This document shows, piece by piece, positions 51,501-63,749 of a DNA stretch of 64,000 bases. The first letter of the stretch is position 1, and each line of letters starts with the position of its first letter. Source of the DNA: Aphis gossypii (taxonomy: Eukaryota; Arthropoda; Insecta; Hemiptera; Aphididae); the NCBI RefSeq assembly GCF_020184175.1, contig NC_065530.1, positions 3,038,001 through 3,102,000 of the forward strand, written 5' to 3'. The notes under the pieces are model-generated. The model saw only the letters and a program-made list of their open reading frames with translations, had not been told where the DNA came from and made no database searches. Made by a program: the position numbers and the translations under genes.

Positions 51501-54500
51501 AACTGCGGAATTTAATGATTTAGATTTGAATTACCAAAGTTTGAATTGGAAAAACAGATAAAGGGAGGGGCGAAATTTTTTTTTTTAAAAGGGGGCTTAT
51601 TATAAGAAAATATTTTTATTCCATTTTACAGTAATCTATCGGTACGTAAAAAAATCATAACTTAATTATTAATTTTTAAATGAATAAAAATAGAATACCT
51701 ACTAAAAATCACTGTAGCGTGTGTTATCACTTGCCAATCAATGAAATAAACTACCTAGTTAATAAAAAAAAAATTACGTAAACAACTAACTATTTTATTA
51801 TTTCCATACCTACAGTTTTTGTAGGTGTACTACATGAATAACAACAATATTATATCGATATAAAATTATTTTTTTTAAATAAATTATTGTTAGCTAAATT
51901 GTGTAAAACAGACTTCTAATCGTCCTCTTAAGTTCTATTTAATAAACCATAGAATACGCTGAAATATTAAAAAAAAAAACAAGGGTTGGGTGTCCTCAAA
52001 TCACTTTTCCCAATTCAAGCACTAAAAAATATTAATAATATAAATTTAATGATGTTAAATATCAATATAGTAAATATCTACACACTGTTAAACATTACAA
52101 CCAAAGCTTGGATTTTATAGCACTAAAAATAACTGAAATATGCGCTTTTATATGATCTAAAAAAATTTTTTAAAAAAAAGTGCTATCAAATATATCTTTT
52201 TACCAATTTTACCAAATTTATTATGTTCAAAATTTAAAAATAAAATACTTAAATTTATTTAATAATATTATTTATGAATTAATATATTCATAAATTATAA
52301 TTTATAAAAAATTATTCAAAATTATTTGGAAATAAGAATAAAATTTCAAGTAATCGCTTTTTATTAATTAAGTAATGTTCTAAACTATTTTACCTGAGTC
52401 ACACTGTATAATTAAATATTTTGACAAATATTCAAATTTGAAACTCCGACGGTTGTTAGTCAACAATATTTTGTAGGTCGAGAAGGAATACTAAATATCT
52501 ACCGATGTGATAGGTGAAAACTTAAAAAATATTATATCGTCACAAAACAATTTTTCAATGTGGTTATTTCTCTTGTATTTTATATACCATGGTGTATGTT
52601 AACATAATATAAACTAGATTTATGATTTTATAAATATACAAAATAAAACTTTATATTATGCAAATTAGCAAAAAAAAACTTTAAAAATAGCACTAAAAAG
52701 TAAAAACTTAAAATACCTGCAAATATGCAAAAAAATAGCAGTATAAAATTAGATATTTGGAATTTTGGAGTAAAACAAATTCGTAGTTCACTGCTATTTT
52801 TATGCGTAACGTATGATATTTAGGGTTGCATACGAAAACCGCACATTTTTTCGGTTATTATATAACAAAATACCCCAAACTGAATGTGGTTAAAACCGCA
52901 CACTATTTTTAGTGCTAACTAACGGATTATATAAGATAAGATTATAAGATATACTGCAATAATCATCCTAACACGTTTTAAGACTTTAGTCTCCACTCAA
53001 TACATTTTTATAATTTTTACTTTTGAGAATACTCGTATATATGCATATTTTTTATTTAATATATTTTTACATTTTTTAAATTTAAATACTTGTAATACAT
53101 TTTTAGATTCTGAACGAAGTGATGAATGTATTGATTTTACAATGATGTGTGTTTTTTTTTTTGAATAAATTATAAATTATTAAGTATATCTAATCTAACC
53201 CTTTTTGGCGTCGAAATTTAAGATGAGCGATTTTGTTCTGTACTTTATTAAAAGTGTGCGGTTTTAGGAGTCAACGATATTTAGCAAATTCTACAAAAGC
53301 CGAACCCTGATTATAACGCACGTATACTTTATATTCTATATTTCTATAATATAATACAGTATAATATGGTATCTTAAATATTATCGTATTACCACCCCAA
53401 TTGTTTGCGGCTCATTTCAAATAGGTGTGAATTGCAAATAGATAATGCCATTTATCATTTATACAACCCTGCATGTTTACCAACGAGAGCACTCGTGCAT
53501 TCTATCAGGTTATTTTCGACCACTTTTTGTTATTTTAATTTTAAGTTTGCTCGGTATTAATTTTTATATTATGTTTGACTTATCATTACTTGCACAGTTT
53601 CAAACTGGATTTTTTTACTCCAACATCGTAGTATATAAAATGGTACGTACTACGAACCTATTATAAACGAACGTGTTCAAAACTTAAAATCATTTTATTT
53701 AGTACCTACCAGTTTTCGTTATACAACCAAAAATATATCTTGTATAATGATATGTGTTATTCATATCATACGCGTATATTACATCACATAATAATATACA
53801 TATACTTAATTTTGAACGCTTCTCGCGGTTAATGGTAGGATTTATAATATTATTATGTACGTTATAAACTGTTAAAATATTTTACACTTCGAATTAGGAT
53901 AGCACTATATATTATACAGTATAGTTGCTGAGTATTGGTCGTATACTTATAAGTTATAATACATATATATATATGTAACATTATAGGTTTTTCTTTCCCT
54001 AGACATAGCAAAGTTTCATACATTTGATTTATGATATATATATATATTGTACATTTTTTTTTTTTTGTTGTTGCGGACGGCTTAAGTGTAGGCCATAAAA
54101 ATCACTCGTGTGCCCTGGCGTGTGTTCGTGCATACATTACGGAGCTAATGCTTACGCATATATAGGCTCATATAACAAACGGGCGCGTATTGCTGCAGCA
54201 TTATAATAAATATATACAATATATTATATAAATATATATACACACACATCACGGTATGTGCGTACCGTGTCGATTGTTATAATATACGTAATAATATAAC
54301 ATAATATTATACGTTTATACGAGGGGGCAGGATATGGGATGAAAGGAGCGGGGAAAATAAAAAGGAGTGAAATAATAAAATACAACGGACGGCGGCGGCG
54401 GCGGCGGCGCCATGTTGCGGGGGCCCAGGTGTGCGCGCGCGAGTGAGTTTAATCGCCGCCGTACATTTACCTGTGTTTTTGGCCGTCCGTTTGCCATTGG

Positions 54501-57500
54501 CCGCGCTCGCCGCGGGCGTCCTCGCAACACTCTTCGAGAGTCCTCCTCTTTTTCAATATTTTTTCCCCGTTACTTGTTTCTCTGCTGGACGACCTCTGCT
54601 CGCGCACCGGGATATAAACGATAAAGCGTCGCGCGATATGTGTTTATAAAGTCGTAGGGAGGCAGCGCACGTTGCGCGTAGGTACCTAAGTGTACTGCTG
54701 TAGGGTCGTGGGCCTATATAGATCGTCGTATAATATTACATATTATTGTCTTAACACACACGGGAAAACGTGAAAAATCGGAAGTCTGCCGGTAGATGTA
54801 TATCGGCGTGTATATAACGGACATTTTTAATAACTTTGCCACCCCTCACTCCACACCAGATATACAAATAGTAGACGTTTTTAAATAATCTAAAATTAAT
54901 AATAAATACATCAAACATGCATTTATGTCTTATATGATAAAATTATTTTTCCTTCAAAGTATTGTATAAAATACCTATATCGTATAAATTGTTTCACGTT
55001 TCTTCTGTTGTATAATAACTATGTTGAGAATAAGTCAACATCATTATCGCACTATCTGGAATACAATAATATTATTTCATGAATAATTATGATTACAAGA
55101 TTATATAATAACATTATTTACAAGTTACAGCACTTTTAAATTATCTTTTATGTACCTAATATTAATTACATTTTAAAGATATGGGGTAGATACTATGTTT
55201 TTCGTTAAGAAATACTTATTATGATACTAATAGTTGTTTGCTATTGATTTTAAATATTTATTGTTATTAGTTTCATCATATTCTCTTACATGCAACAGTA
55301 TTTAACCACTTGTCCAAATTTTTATATTTTTGCTTTTTTTTTTTTTTTGATTTTTTGAGGTACTCCAACTTTGGATAAATACTAGCATTTTTTTAATTTA
55401 AAACTATAAAATGTGTTCATTGAATAATTTAATTTAAGACTATTAGCTCACGACACGCGTTGCAGTAAATGGTATAAAATGACCCACTATACCATTATCA
55501 AAATAACGAATAATATAGGTATATCTACTTTAGAATCTAAAGTTTAAAAGAAGTGCGATTATTACTTCTAACCGTAACTGTTATATAACTAGTTATAACA
55601 AAGGTTAACATTTTGAGTTATTATTTACGCGGGATATTTTGTCATGGAATTTTTTAAGGGGATATTTTTGTTTAGAAATATTTTGTCTTGGAACTTTCAT
55701 AACATATTATAATTTATAGGACTGTACCTATTTCAGTATTTGACAGAAACCAATCATCGTAAAAGTGTATAATTTTATAATATTATGCTATTATAATATT
55801 AAAATGTATAATAATATAGACTGATGTAAATTTTATTTTTCGATTCTCGTTATGTTCTAAATAACATTTTGTGAAGGCACTAGGAGTAATATTACAATAT
55901 AAGATTAAGAATATTTGATCTTCATATGTAAATATATATATTATGGTCGGAATAAAATTATCGGCAGGTATATGATTTTTTTAAACGTATTTCGTTTTAT
56001 TCTGTTAAATATATTTAAAATATTTTAATTTCCATTTAACAGACGTATTGACCTATAATGAAGTGTGATAACCGATAATATACATATAAAACTTTCTATT
56101 TAACTTTGCAAGAATAGGAAATTCTAGCAACATCGGCAAAAAAACTGGACACGCTTACTACCTTCTAAGTTATAGTATAATATAGTATTGTTAGCATTAT
56201 CGCAATAGGATAAACGTACTACGTAGTATAATAAAATTGTGTGCAAATAATATATAGATAACCTACCTATAATGGCTACTGGCTAGTGGCTAGCTAATAC
56301 CTACTACCGACTACTGCAATCTATAGTATACTGCTCTACAATGTATAATTATTGTATATACTATATATTACTATATTGTAAATACATATCATATTGTTAT
56401 GTTATGACTTATATGATCAATTATGTTGCTACTTTTCTATAACATAAATTTCACGAAGTACAACATTTTGTACTGTTTGCAACTCTTGCAAGTTAAAATA
56501 TTATAAACACGATGTGGAGATGACACTACATTCACGTGCGTTATTATCTCCATTTTATAAGTGTATAACATAGCAAATTGGACATTCTGAATATTTAATT
56601 TAACTTTGTTACATTTAATATTAGAGTGAATAATTAATGCATTAGGTATACAATTTAAAAATAAGAATATTATCTAGCGAATCGTTTACGTTTTTTTATG
56701 TTTTAATTTTAAAATAAGTATTTCTCTTTAAAATTTAAATATAAAAAAAACCAAACAGACTAATTTAGATAATATTTTAACTATTAAATTTTATAATGGG
56801 TCAATTTACTCTGATAAGTAAATATTAAACATTAAAGATTTAAATGGATTAGGTATTCATCATAACGTACAATTTTCCATGTTATGCGTTTGTAAGATGG
56901 AGACAATTCATTTGGGTGTAGCGTATTCTTAATAATAATGTATACAAATAACCGTATATTGTATGTTTATATGTATAGGTACACACTTGCGCAGGTGTGA
57001 TAACATTTATTTATGTGCACGATGTACTGACTATACACGAAAATTCGAATCGCAATAGGTAGGCACGTTTTGGAGAATTATACTTCAAAATAATAATAAC
57101 GCACAGGAATTTTCGAATCCTTTCCATTGTATAAACGTAATATTACGAGCGTCCTCGCTATAGGTGAATTTTCCGAAACGTGTCCAAGTCCATGCATGTC
57201 GAATGCAAGAGTGAAAACGTTTTAAAACAACCTGTACACTCCACATGTGGTGTCGATAGCCGAAGATTGATTACGCGAACCGGTCGCATTCGTAGTAGGT
57301 ACCACTACACAGTAAATAATATTATAATAGTCTCTAATCCCGTCCGCTTATTGATACCTCACGATCGGCTCCAACGTGTCTGAGCCACGGAGAACACCTA
57401 TGATTTTTATTACTATTCAGTACCTATTGTCCCGGTTGCCGAAGGTACATTTTGGAATTTTTTGGGTATATTTTTCGAAATGAAAGACAGTGAGGTGGAG

Positions 57501-60500
57501 GCGAAGAAAAAAATATCTCACACCTGTGAAGAGACCCGTATTTAATTTATTCTAATACTTAAATCTTGTATTTTTGGTTGTGGTCACGTCTCGGCTATTA
57601 TGAATGGACTTCTTGACACCTTCTCAACGTGCACATTATATTACCTAGCCTATTATAACCCATGTGGCTATGTGATGCAGCAACGACCTTTAGAACAGGT
57701 CTTATGTTGTTGTTTTTTTTTCATATTATATTATGATATACATATACCTATTTATATTTTATAATGGTATTTTTTCAACGGCATAATATAATAACACAAA
57801 CTCGTACACATAATATACTTATTATATTGTGTTTGTGAGTTGTGACTAGTGCATACTGCAGTACCTATATATGGCTATATTATACGACTCTATCAATGGC
57901 CGTATTTGTTTAGAAGTGTAAGTATACATCCGTTTCGATATTGTCATATTGAATATTCCATCGAACACCCAAGGGGATCATATTTCTAAAGTGAATGTAA
58001 ACTATATATTTTGTTTGCCTTCATATAATATACACGCAAAAAACAGTATAGTATCGTATTTGTATACATATAGACCATATAGGTTTGTGTGTGTGAGTGT
58101 TTTTAGATTTCAATAATTTGGCTGAAAAAAATGTTAACATGATGTTTTTGTTGTTATTCAACAAAATAAAAATCTAATATGTATATACAAGCAGTCCATC
58201 ATCAGTTATCAATTATAAGTTAATTTGCATATTTTTATTATACCCACTATAAAACATGCATTATGATAGTCAATATTTTAATCATATATTTACTTTTTGT
58301 AGTATTTTATGTTAAAATATTTAAATACCAATTAGGTATTTCAAACAAGTAATAATTTACTAATAAATACCACATTTTACAATAAATATTTTTACTCAAT
58401 CGATAATTATTATCTATAATGTTGATTAAACTATAATTGTAATTAAACAAACAACAATTATTAATTGCATCATACATATTTTTTGTTTTAACTATATAGG
58501 TAATACACTGTTCTGGTTACCTTAAGGTGAGACAATATCCTGCCGGAATGCCCGGAATAGAAACCGTTGGCCTAGTTGCAGTTGGTCATTCGTTACCACC
58601 GCATGCCATCACAGAGATTAAATTGCATTCAAATATGTTTATGTTTCGTGCGAGTTTGGACTTAAAGCTCATATTTCTAGATGCCAGGTAAGTCAAGTAA
58701 ACAATTTTCAAAATCCCAATTTGTAATAATATTTCACTCATATAGTCATATGTTTCACTCATATGTATACAATGTACATAACACATTTTACTCGTGTAGT
58801 TTTTTTTCCATTTCATTTTTTACAACTAATGCATAATGGTTAAAAATATATTATTATTTAACACACATTTTAACGTACGCCTTTTGTTTGATTGTCTATA
58901 TTATTTTGCATCTTGTAACTTTGTGTAAAAATTATGATATTTTATTTTATTATTTTTACATTTTAGAGTATCTCAGCTGACAGGATACGAACCTCAGGAT
59001 TTAATTGAAAAGACACTCTATCATTACATTCACGGTAATGATATTCATAACATGAAACTCTCGCATCACACACGTAAGTACTGAAAAAAATCGTTAAATT
59101 TGCAGAAAATAATAATAATTTTGCTTGTTTGTTCCAGTGTTATTGAAAGGCCAAGTCACCACAAAGTACTATAGGCTGTTGGCCAAAGATGGTGGTTGGG
59201 TGTGGGTTCAAAGTTACGCCACCATAGTCCATAATAGTAGATCTTCGAGGCCCCATTGTATAGTTAGTGTAAATTACGTACTGAGGTGAGTAAATTAAAT
59301 ATATATTCGACAACAGTATCGACGGAGCTATAATAGAGATATTTGGTTATTCTGTAGTGAGTCCGAAATGAAAGACGTCTGCCTGTCCGTAAGCAATAAC
59401 GGTTGCACGACGTCACAGAATGGCAATGAAGATGCTGTAATCCAAAACAAATCCAGCAAAGCGCAACAAAACCAAAGACAGTCAAATCAAAATCACAGGT
59501 ACCACAGACCACCGGTGGTGACCGATGAAGAATACAGTGATTCCAGCGGTGGACTTTTCAACGACTACGTGAGCAGTAACAGCGTAAGTGTAAAAAACAA
59601 AACATAAAAAAAAACATCTTAGTTCTCGTCCGTTATAAATTATACCGGTGAATAGCACTGTTCATGTTAAAAGGATGTCCCGCCAATAGGTATTGTACAT
59701 AATACAGTAATATAATTATACAATGACGTAATACGTGTTATATCTTTGCCTGTCAATACTGCTACACCAGCGCATGTATATGGTTTTTATTTATACCTAT
59801 ATGTCTATTGTCTATATAAGTTCCGTTAAACGGCGGTGTATGATGACAACACATTTTAAACCAATTTAAAATAGACTTGTGCGCAATAAACGTTGAGAGT
59901 TGAGACGGATAACATTCTTTTCTCTTGGTAATATAATAGCCTTATAGCTGTATCTTACACATTATTATCATGTTAAACTGTTAAAATAATAACTAAAAAA
60001 TAGAATGTTGTATTTTAATGACGATCTTCGCTGTATACTAAGTGCTCAGATGATAGTCTACTAATACGTTCTTATTTAAATTCTTATGCTGATAGCAAAA
60101 TGTATTATTTATATTTTATATAGGTAGGTACCTAAATTATAATATCTAAATAGTTTTTATGATTAACAAAAGTAAAAATAACATTTATAAAAATAAATAA
60201 TAAAAATATAAAGTAAAAATAATAAAAATTTGATTGATAAAAAAAGAGGAAATTAGGTAATCGCAATACAGTTAATTATATTATGTGAAATTTACCTCCT
60301 CATTGACTAAGTCACTATAATAATGTATAATATGTGTTAAATTTGAATTCTAAGATAATAATAGCATACAAAAAACGATTCTGAACGAAAAAAATCTTTC
60401 TAGATAGTGTATTCATTCCTAATCCTAAGTATATTTTATAATACATTTTTAGTGGTATTAATAATTTATATGGCTTATTATAGTATTATTATTATTTATC

Positions 60501-63500
60501 ATACTATTAGTAAACTGCTATACGTTGAATTATTTTTTTGTCAAAAATATTGAATTTACTACCTATATTTTTAATATTTAATTATACAATTATTGTATAA
60601 ATTAATATCATATAATATTATTGTTATTAATATTTTCCTGGTTAGTAAGAAAAGTACTGAGAATTTTTAATTTTTAACTCCCAAAAGTACCTACCAGGTT
60701 TACTTTCTTACTAGAAAAGATATTAAAATTGAAAAGCAAAGTAATTTTTTTACTACAAATCATCTATACATAACACACAAAAAAAATTATACATCATTTA
60801 AAAATCAATACATTCATTTTTTCGCTCAGAATCCAAAAATAAAATAGATCATGTACTTAATATCATAGTCGTTTACTTATAATATATACAATTTATTCAT
60901 AATACTAAGTGCTATTATTTAAAATAACTTCTATGTAATGTTTATGTAGTGATTGTTTCCCTCAAAGTTACTGTTCAGTGAATACAGCAAAAACATTTAG
61001 TTATATATTTATATAATATATTACTTTTAAGTTTTATTACGTTTATATACCTAATATAACATAACATAATATTCAACTAAAGTTTGTTTATCATTTGATT
61101 TGTGTGTAATTGTGATAATAAACAATTTTATTATTGTTTATTTCCTCCATATAAACTTTATAGAATAAAGTCAGTAAAGTTATTTTTAAGTAGGTATATA
61201 CATTAGCGTTACGCCGTTACAAAAATGGTCATGTAATTTATAGTATACCTCAATTATGCATATTTAAAGTGTTATCTTTGTATTTTAACATAATATAACA
61301 TATTAGTAGTATTTCTTTGTTCATAAATAAAACTTTAGAAAATTATACCTATATTTTAAACTATTATTATGTATAAATAGTATACAAAATATACGATCAC
61401 CGTGGTTTGTCGTTTGTGTAACGTGACAGTTTGCATGCTAGTGATTTATGTTCACATATAAATCATATTTTATTCGATTAGAAATGCAATTGTAAACGAA
61501 AAAGTTTATAACAACTTAAATTTAAATTTTAAGTTAAATTTCACTCTCCAACTGACATTTTAAATTCTTATTTTTAATTACTAATAATAAATCATTACTT
61601 GTCTTGAGGATTTCTACTTAAGTTAGTATTTTTTAAAAGCTAATGATAACTAAAGACTGATACAATAAGTGAAGACTAATGATATTTAAACTATAAAAGT
61701 TGTAATTTCTTCATTTTAATGTATTTACATTTTTTAAATTACCTATCTATTCAAAATATATTTTTCTACACCCTATAAACAGGTGAGGTTGTTGGATATT
61801 TTAAATTGCTCGAACCAATTAAAATTACAATTAATATTTATTATGTACAAACTATCAGTCGTGACAATGAGTTAGTGAGTACCAATACCTCTATATACGC
61901 CATACGGTCTAAGACTAATTTCATACTATATAACATTAGTTATTACCTATTGATTATAATAATAATAAACATAGGTATACGATAATACGATATATTTGTC
62001 AGCCATTGATAGTAGTAGCATATATTATTATACACGCTTTACGAACAAAATTAACCAACATGAGTTTTTTTCTAAATAAAAATATACCTACACAATATTA
62101 CGTATTAACCTAGCCTAACCTAAACTATCGTTAAAAATAAAATACTGCCGGTTACAAAATCATGCCTGCCGATTTAAAAAATATTTTGACACTTACGCAT
62201 ATTTTTAACTCTATAAAATGTCGTTTTCGTCATCGCTATAACCACGCCACTACTGGTGAGCTAAAATTCGTAGTTGGAGGGCTATGGTTGGGAGGAAACT
62301 ACATTGTTCAAGGGACGATTTTACCCTTCACAAGTGACATCTTGTATCACACGAGTGTGAAACAATGTTTTGGCGTTGTACAAGTACATATTACTTAAAT
62401 CCGTACAGTATACACGTTAGAGGCGCATTTCCTGCGCTTGTATAAAAACATAATATTATATACTTATGCATAAGTATATTGTATATAATATATTATTTCA
62501 TAAATAACATAATATAATATATATTATGCTACCGTGTTTCTCATTGTTTTGCGTGCATATATAAAATTAATAGTTGATGCACAAATTTTCGAACGTTAAA
62601 AATTATTTTCCCTCCCCACTTCAATTTATAGAATTCTTCAAATAAATCATTATCAATTATACGGATATGTATTTTAAGTGATTATTAGTAAATGGATTAT
62701 TTTCATTTTTCTTAAGCTCAATCGTTTGTTAGTTTTTTGATGGCCTTCGTAGCATTATTGGCATTAATATAAAACTAAAAACTTTAAATTAAAATCTAAC
62801 CATTCGGTGTTAGTAGAAGTAGGTACCTATGTTTTTTTATGAAATTATAAAATAAAAATGTTATATTGACTTATTTAACTATATTTACTGTAGGTAAAAT
62901 TTTAACTTCGTGCATGCGATGTTAACTTATTACCATTTACCATCATATACCATGTCTCTGTCACCTACGCGTTGTTTGTCGTTCCTGCTGACGGCCGGTA
63001 GCTTTTTTATGATATGTTACAACAATTTACATAACCATATAACAGTATTCACGTTTTAATTCATTTTATTGGCGAACAGTTAAACTCGCTAAATCATTGT
63101 TGATAATATTAGTTATAAACATGAGTTAAAAATTAAGATATACGGAATATACAAAGAATTAAGATAGAGACAACCATGAATTAAGATATATTTTTACTCT
63201 TGATAATCAATAAATTAATGTTAAGCATCGTAAATTGCAATGCGAGGCACGTTGATTATTATAATATTATATCGTAAACGGTAAATTAAATGTTATATAA
63301 TAATTAACCGTTTCGTATTTCTGATGCAGGAACCGCAATCGCTGGTCAACGGCCCCGTCGGCGGCGGTGACGGCACCGGCCACCACCATCCGCCCCATCT
63401 GAACATGATGCAGGCGTCCAACATGTACACGGTCGAAGAGTACATCTACCCAGAACTGTTCTACCCGTACGACCAGGCGTGCACGCGGCCGTTCAGCTCG

Positions 63501-63749
63501 GCGTCAAGCTGCTCCAGTTCGAACGAGAGCGACAGGATGCAGCTGGCGCATCAGGCCGGCGGCGGCGGTTACACGCCGCCCGCGGCCATGCTCATGACCG
63601 CCACCGGCCACCACGACGACCATCACGCCGCGGCCGCGTACCAGGCGCTCACGCCCATCGGCTCCTCGGCGCCCGCGACCACCGTCGGCCACCACGGCGT
63701 CATCGTCGACACCCAACACTACACCGCCGTCAACGAGTACGTCCACTGA
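45477..63749 (+). CDS. sim: single-minded, bHLH-PAS transcription factor
   Basis: Eleven exons join in frame to 574 residues: 45477-45546, 47795-47971, 48068-48153, 48486-48575, 48702-48819, 48893-48987, 58500-58687, 58967-59073, 59138-59285, 59358-59583, 63330-63749. Sim is the nuclear master regulator of the insect CNS midline; it dimerises with Tango (ARNT) and binds ACGTG-core sites. The bHLH domain (about 25-82) has the family-typical SRNAARTRRE and [20 protein letters not shown]. PAS-A spans about 106-180, PAS-B about 250-355 with LVAVGHSLP, RVSQLTGYEPQDL and GGWVWVQSYAT. The tail is Ser/Asn-, then His/Gly/Ala-rich. LTTSYLKMR and the short DNA-binding N-terminus favour sim over trachealess or other bHLH-PAS genes. 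The tail is shorter than in fly or vertebrate Sim proteins. All junctions have GT-AG borders and keep phase. Confidence 0.93.
45547..47794 (+). other. sim intron 1
   Basis: 2248 bp. Its first 350 bp include a CpG-rich patch (45785-45890) with GCACGTGC at 45810-45817, which contains the ACGTG core of Sim:Tango sites on both strands. A TA microsatellite lies at 46133-46154. From 47632 the frame is open into exon 2, but this looks like intron read-through. Confidence 0.6.
46133..46154. repeat. TA dinucleotide microsatellite in sim intron 1
   Basis: About eleven TA units followed by CACACG. Confidence 0.8.
47795..47971 (+). CDS. sim: sim coding exon 2 (bHLH domain)
   Basis: The acceptor GGGTCTACAG is followed by AG ATG AGA; the donor is CTAACG|GTGAGA. 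It carries the complete basic region and helix-loop-helix (MRERSRNAARTRRENEN to KMRHVFPN), the strongest family signature in the gene. Confidence 0.95.
48068..48153 (+). CDS. sim: sim coding exon 3 (bHLH to PAS-A link)
   Basis: It encodes GLGDAWGAATPANHAKEAC and IKELGSYLLQ, between ATAATTTAG and CTACAG|GTAAAT. GLGDAWG directly after the bHLH is characteristic of Sim proteins. Confidence 0.93.
48486..48575 (+). CDS. sim: sim coding exon 4 (PAS-A)
   Basis: Thirty codons, SLDGFIFVVGGDGKIMYISE to HLGLSQ, the first strands of PAS-A. The acceptor is ATTTTTAG, the donor TCACAG|GTATTA. Confidence 0.93.
48702..48819 (+). CDS. sim: sim coding exon 5 (PAS-A)
   Basis: VELTGNSIFEYIHQADHDEM continues PAS-A. 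The donor ATGATGA|GTATGT leaves one base that joins AT at 48893. Confidence 0.92.
48893..48987 (+). CDS. sim: sim coding exon 6 (end of PAS-A)
   Basis: It encodes NSTVFELQRVFFLRMKCVLA and KRNAGLTTGGYK. FFLRMKCVLAKRNAGLT is strongly conserved in Sim. The donor TACAAG|GTAAAT opens the 9.5-kb intron. Confidence 0.93.
51541..52018. mobile_element. Probable MITE in sim intron 6
   Basis: TTGAATTGGAAAAACAGAT followed by G-rich AAGGGAGGGG at the left faces the reverse complement of TTGAATTGGGAAAAGTGATT at 52005-52018 and beyond, with C/G-rich words at matching positions. Ends are approximate and decayed. Confidence 0.4.
52821..53309. mobile_element. hAT-like MITE in sim intron 6
   Basis: The left end reads TAGGGTTGCATACGAAAACC; the right end, reverse-complemented, CAGGGTTCGGCTTTTG. 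Inside, AAAACCGCACACT (52892-52904) and AGTGTGCGGTTTT (53253-53265) form a second perfect inverted pair. A piece of the ACGATTCTGA family lies within it at 53105. No coding capacity is seen. Confidence 0.5.
53105..53175 (+). repeat. ACGATTCTGA repeat family, copy 2
   Basis: GATTCTGAACGAAGTGATG and the following AATGTATTGATTTTACAATG match the reverse complement of 60775-60834 nearly word for word. It is therefore a copy of the same element end. Confidence 0.6.
54300..54720. promoter_or_regulatory. GC-rich island inside sim intron 6
   Basis: There is a sharp rise in GC and CpG content, with a run of about six GGC units (54389-54409), GGCGCCATGTTGCGG and GCGCGCGCGAG. Open frames are low-complexity and overlap on both strands, so protein coding is unlikely. 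It resembles a CpG-rich promoter. A plus-strand start here could give a sim transcript lacking bHLH and PAS-A. Confidence 0.35.
58500..58687 (+). CDS. sim: sim coding exon 7 (linker to PAS-B)
   Basis: VIHCSGYLKVRQYPAGMPG, then GLVAVGHSLPPHAITEIKLH and FRASLDLKLIFLDA. The acceptor is ACTATATAG, the donor GCCAG|GTAAGT. The sequence between VIHCSGYLK and GLVAVGHSLP is short, as is usual in Sim. Confidence 0.94.
58967..59073 (+). CDS. sim: sim coding exon 8 (PAS-B)
   Basis: RVSQLTGYEPQDLIEKTLYH, then YIHGNDIHNMKLSHH. The acceptor is TACATTTTAG, the donor CACAC|GTAAGT. Confidence 0.94.
59138..59285 (+). CDS. sim: sim coding exon 9 (PAS-B and PAC)
   Basis: LLLKGQVTTKYYRLLAKDGG, then WVWVQSYATIVHNSRSSRP and HCIVSVNYVLS. 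This is the end of PAS-B. The acceptor is TTGTTCCAG, the donor CTGAG|GTGAGT; the preceding intron is only 64 bp. Confidence 0.95.
59358..59583 (+). CDS. sim: sim coding exon 10 (start of the C-terminal region)
   Basis: SESEMKDVCLSV continues the conserved helix after PAS-B. It is followed by a Gln/Asn-rich stretch (KAQQNQRQSNQNHRYHRP) and acidic DEEYSDSSGG. The donor is AACAGC|GTAAGT. The region after the PAS domain is poorly conserved in the family and likely carries transcriptional activity. Confidence 0.88.
59584..63329 (+). other. sim intron 10 (3.7 kb)
   Basis: AT-rich. It contains the inverted-repeat element at 60377-60834. A GC-richer patch at about 62110-62420 has a short open frame of unknown meaning. 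No additional in-frame exon is required to join exons 10 and 11, though one cannot be excluded. Confidence 0.65.
60377..60834. mobile_element. ACGATTCTGA repeat family, copy 3 (complete inverted-repeat element)
   Basis: The left end GATTCTGAACGAAAAAAAT faces the reverse complement of GGATTCTGAGCGAAAAAATG at the right, giving a 458-bp element with short terminal inverted repeats and an AT-rich, non-coding interior. Related ends occur at 1971 and 53105. Confidence 0.55.
63330..63749 (+). CDS. sim: sim terminal coding exon 11
   Basis: The acceptor TTTCTGATGCAG is followed by GAACCGCAATCG; the frame ends at TGA 63747-63749 after AVNEYVH. It encodes a Gly/His/Ala/Ser-rich tail with aromatic YTVEEYIYPELFYPYD. 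The exon is strikingly GC-rich, with G or C at most third positions, unlike the other ten exons. The intron phase fits exon 10 exactly. An ATG at 63324 overlaps the acceptor and is not taken as a start. Confidence 0.85.
   Translation, partial: EPQSLVNGPVGGGDGTGHHHPPHLNMMQASNMYTVEEYIYPELFYPYDQACTRPFSSASSCSSSNESDRMQLAHQAGGGGYTPPAAMLMTATGHHDDHHAAAAYQALTPIGSSAPATTVGHHGVIVDTQHYTAVNEYVH

Larger units (their letters stand above)
48988..58499 (+). other. sim intron 6 (9.5 kb)
   Basis: The largest intron separates the PAS-A exons from the PAS-B exons. It holds transposon relics around 51541-52018 and 52821-53309 and a GC-rich island at 54300-54720, listed separately. The rest is AT-rich with nothing supported. 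Confidence 0.75.

Noticed and set aside
54315..54649. Overlapping 70-codon frames in the intron 6 GC island
   Set aside because: Low-complexity Arg/Pro/Ala sequence on both strands, best explained by base composition.
62162..62398. 78-codon frame in sim intron 10
   Set aside because: It has ordinary-looking residues but no domain, and it is not needed to join exons 10 and 11 in phase.
63504..63746. Minus-strand and second-frame open frames over the last sim exon
   Set aside because: They are shadows of the GC-rich sim exon; the sim frame keeps phase with the upstream exons.
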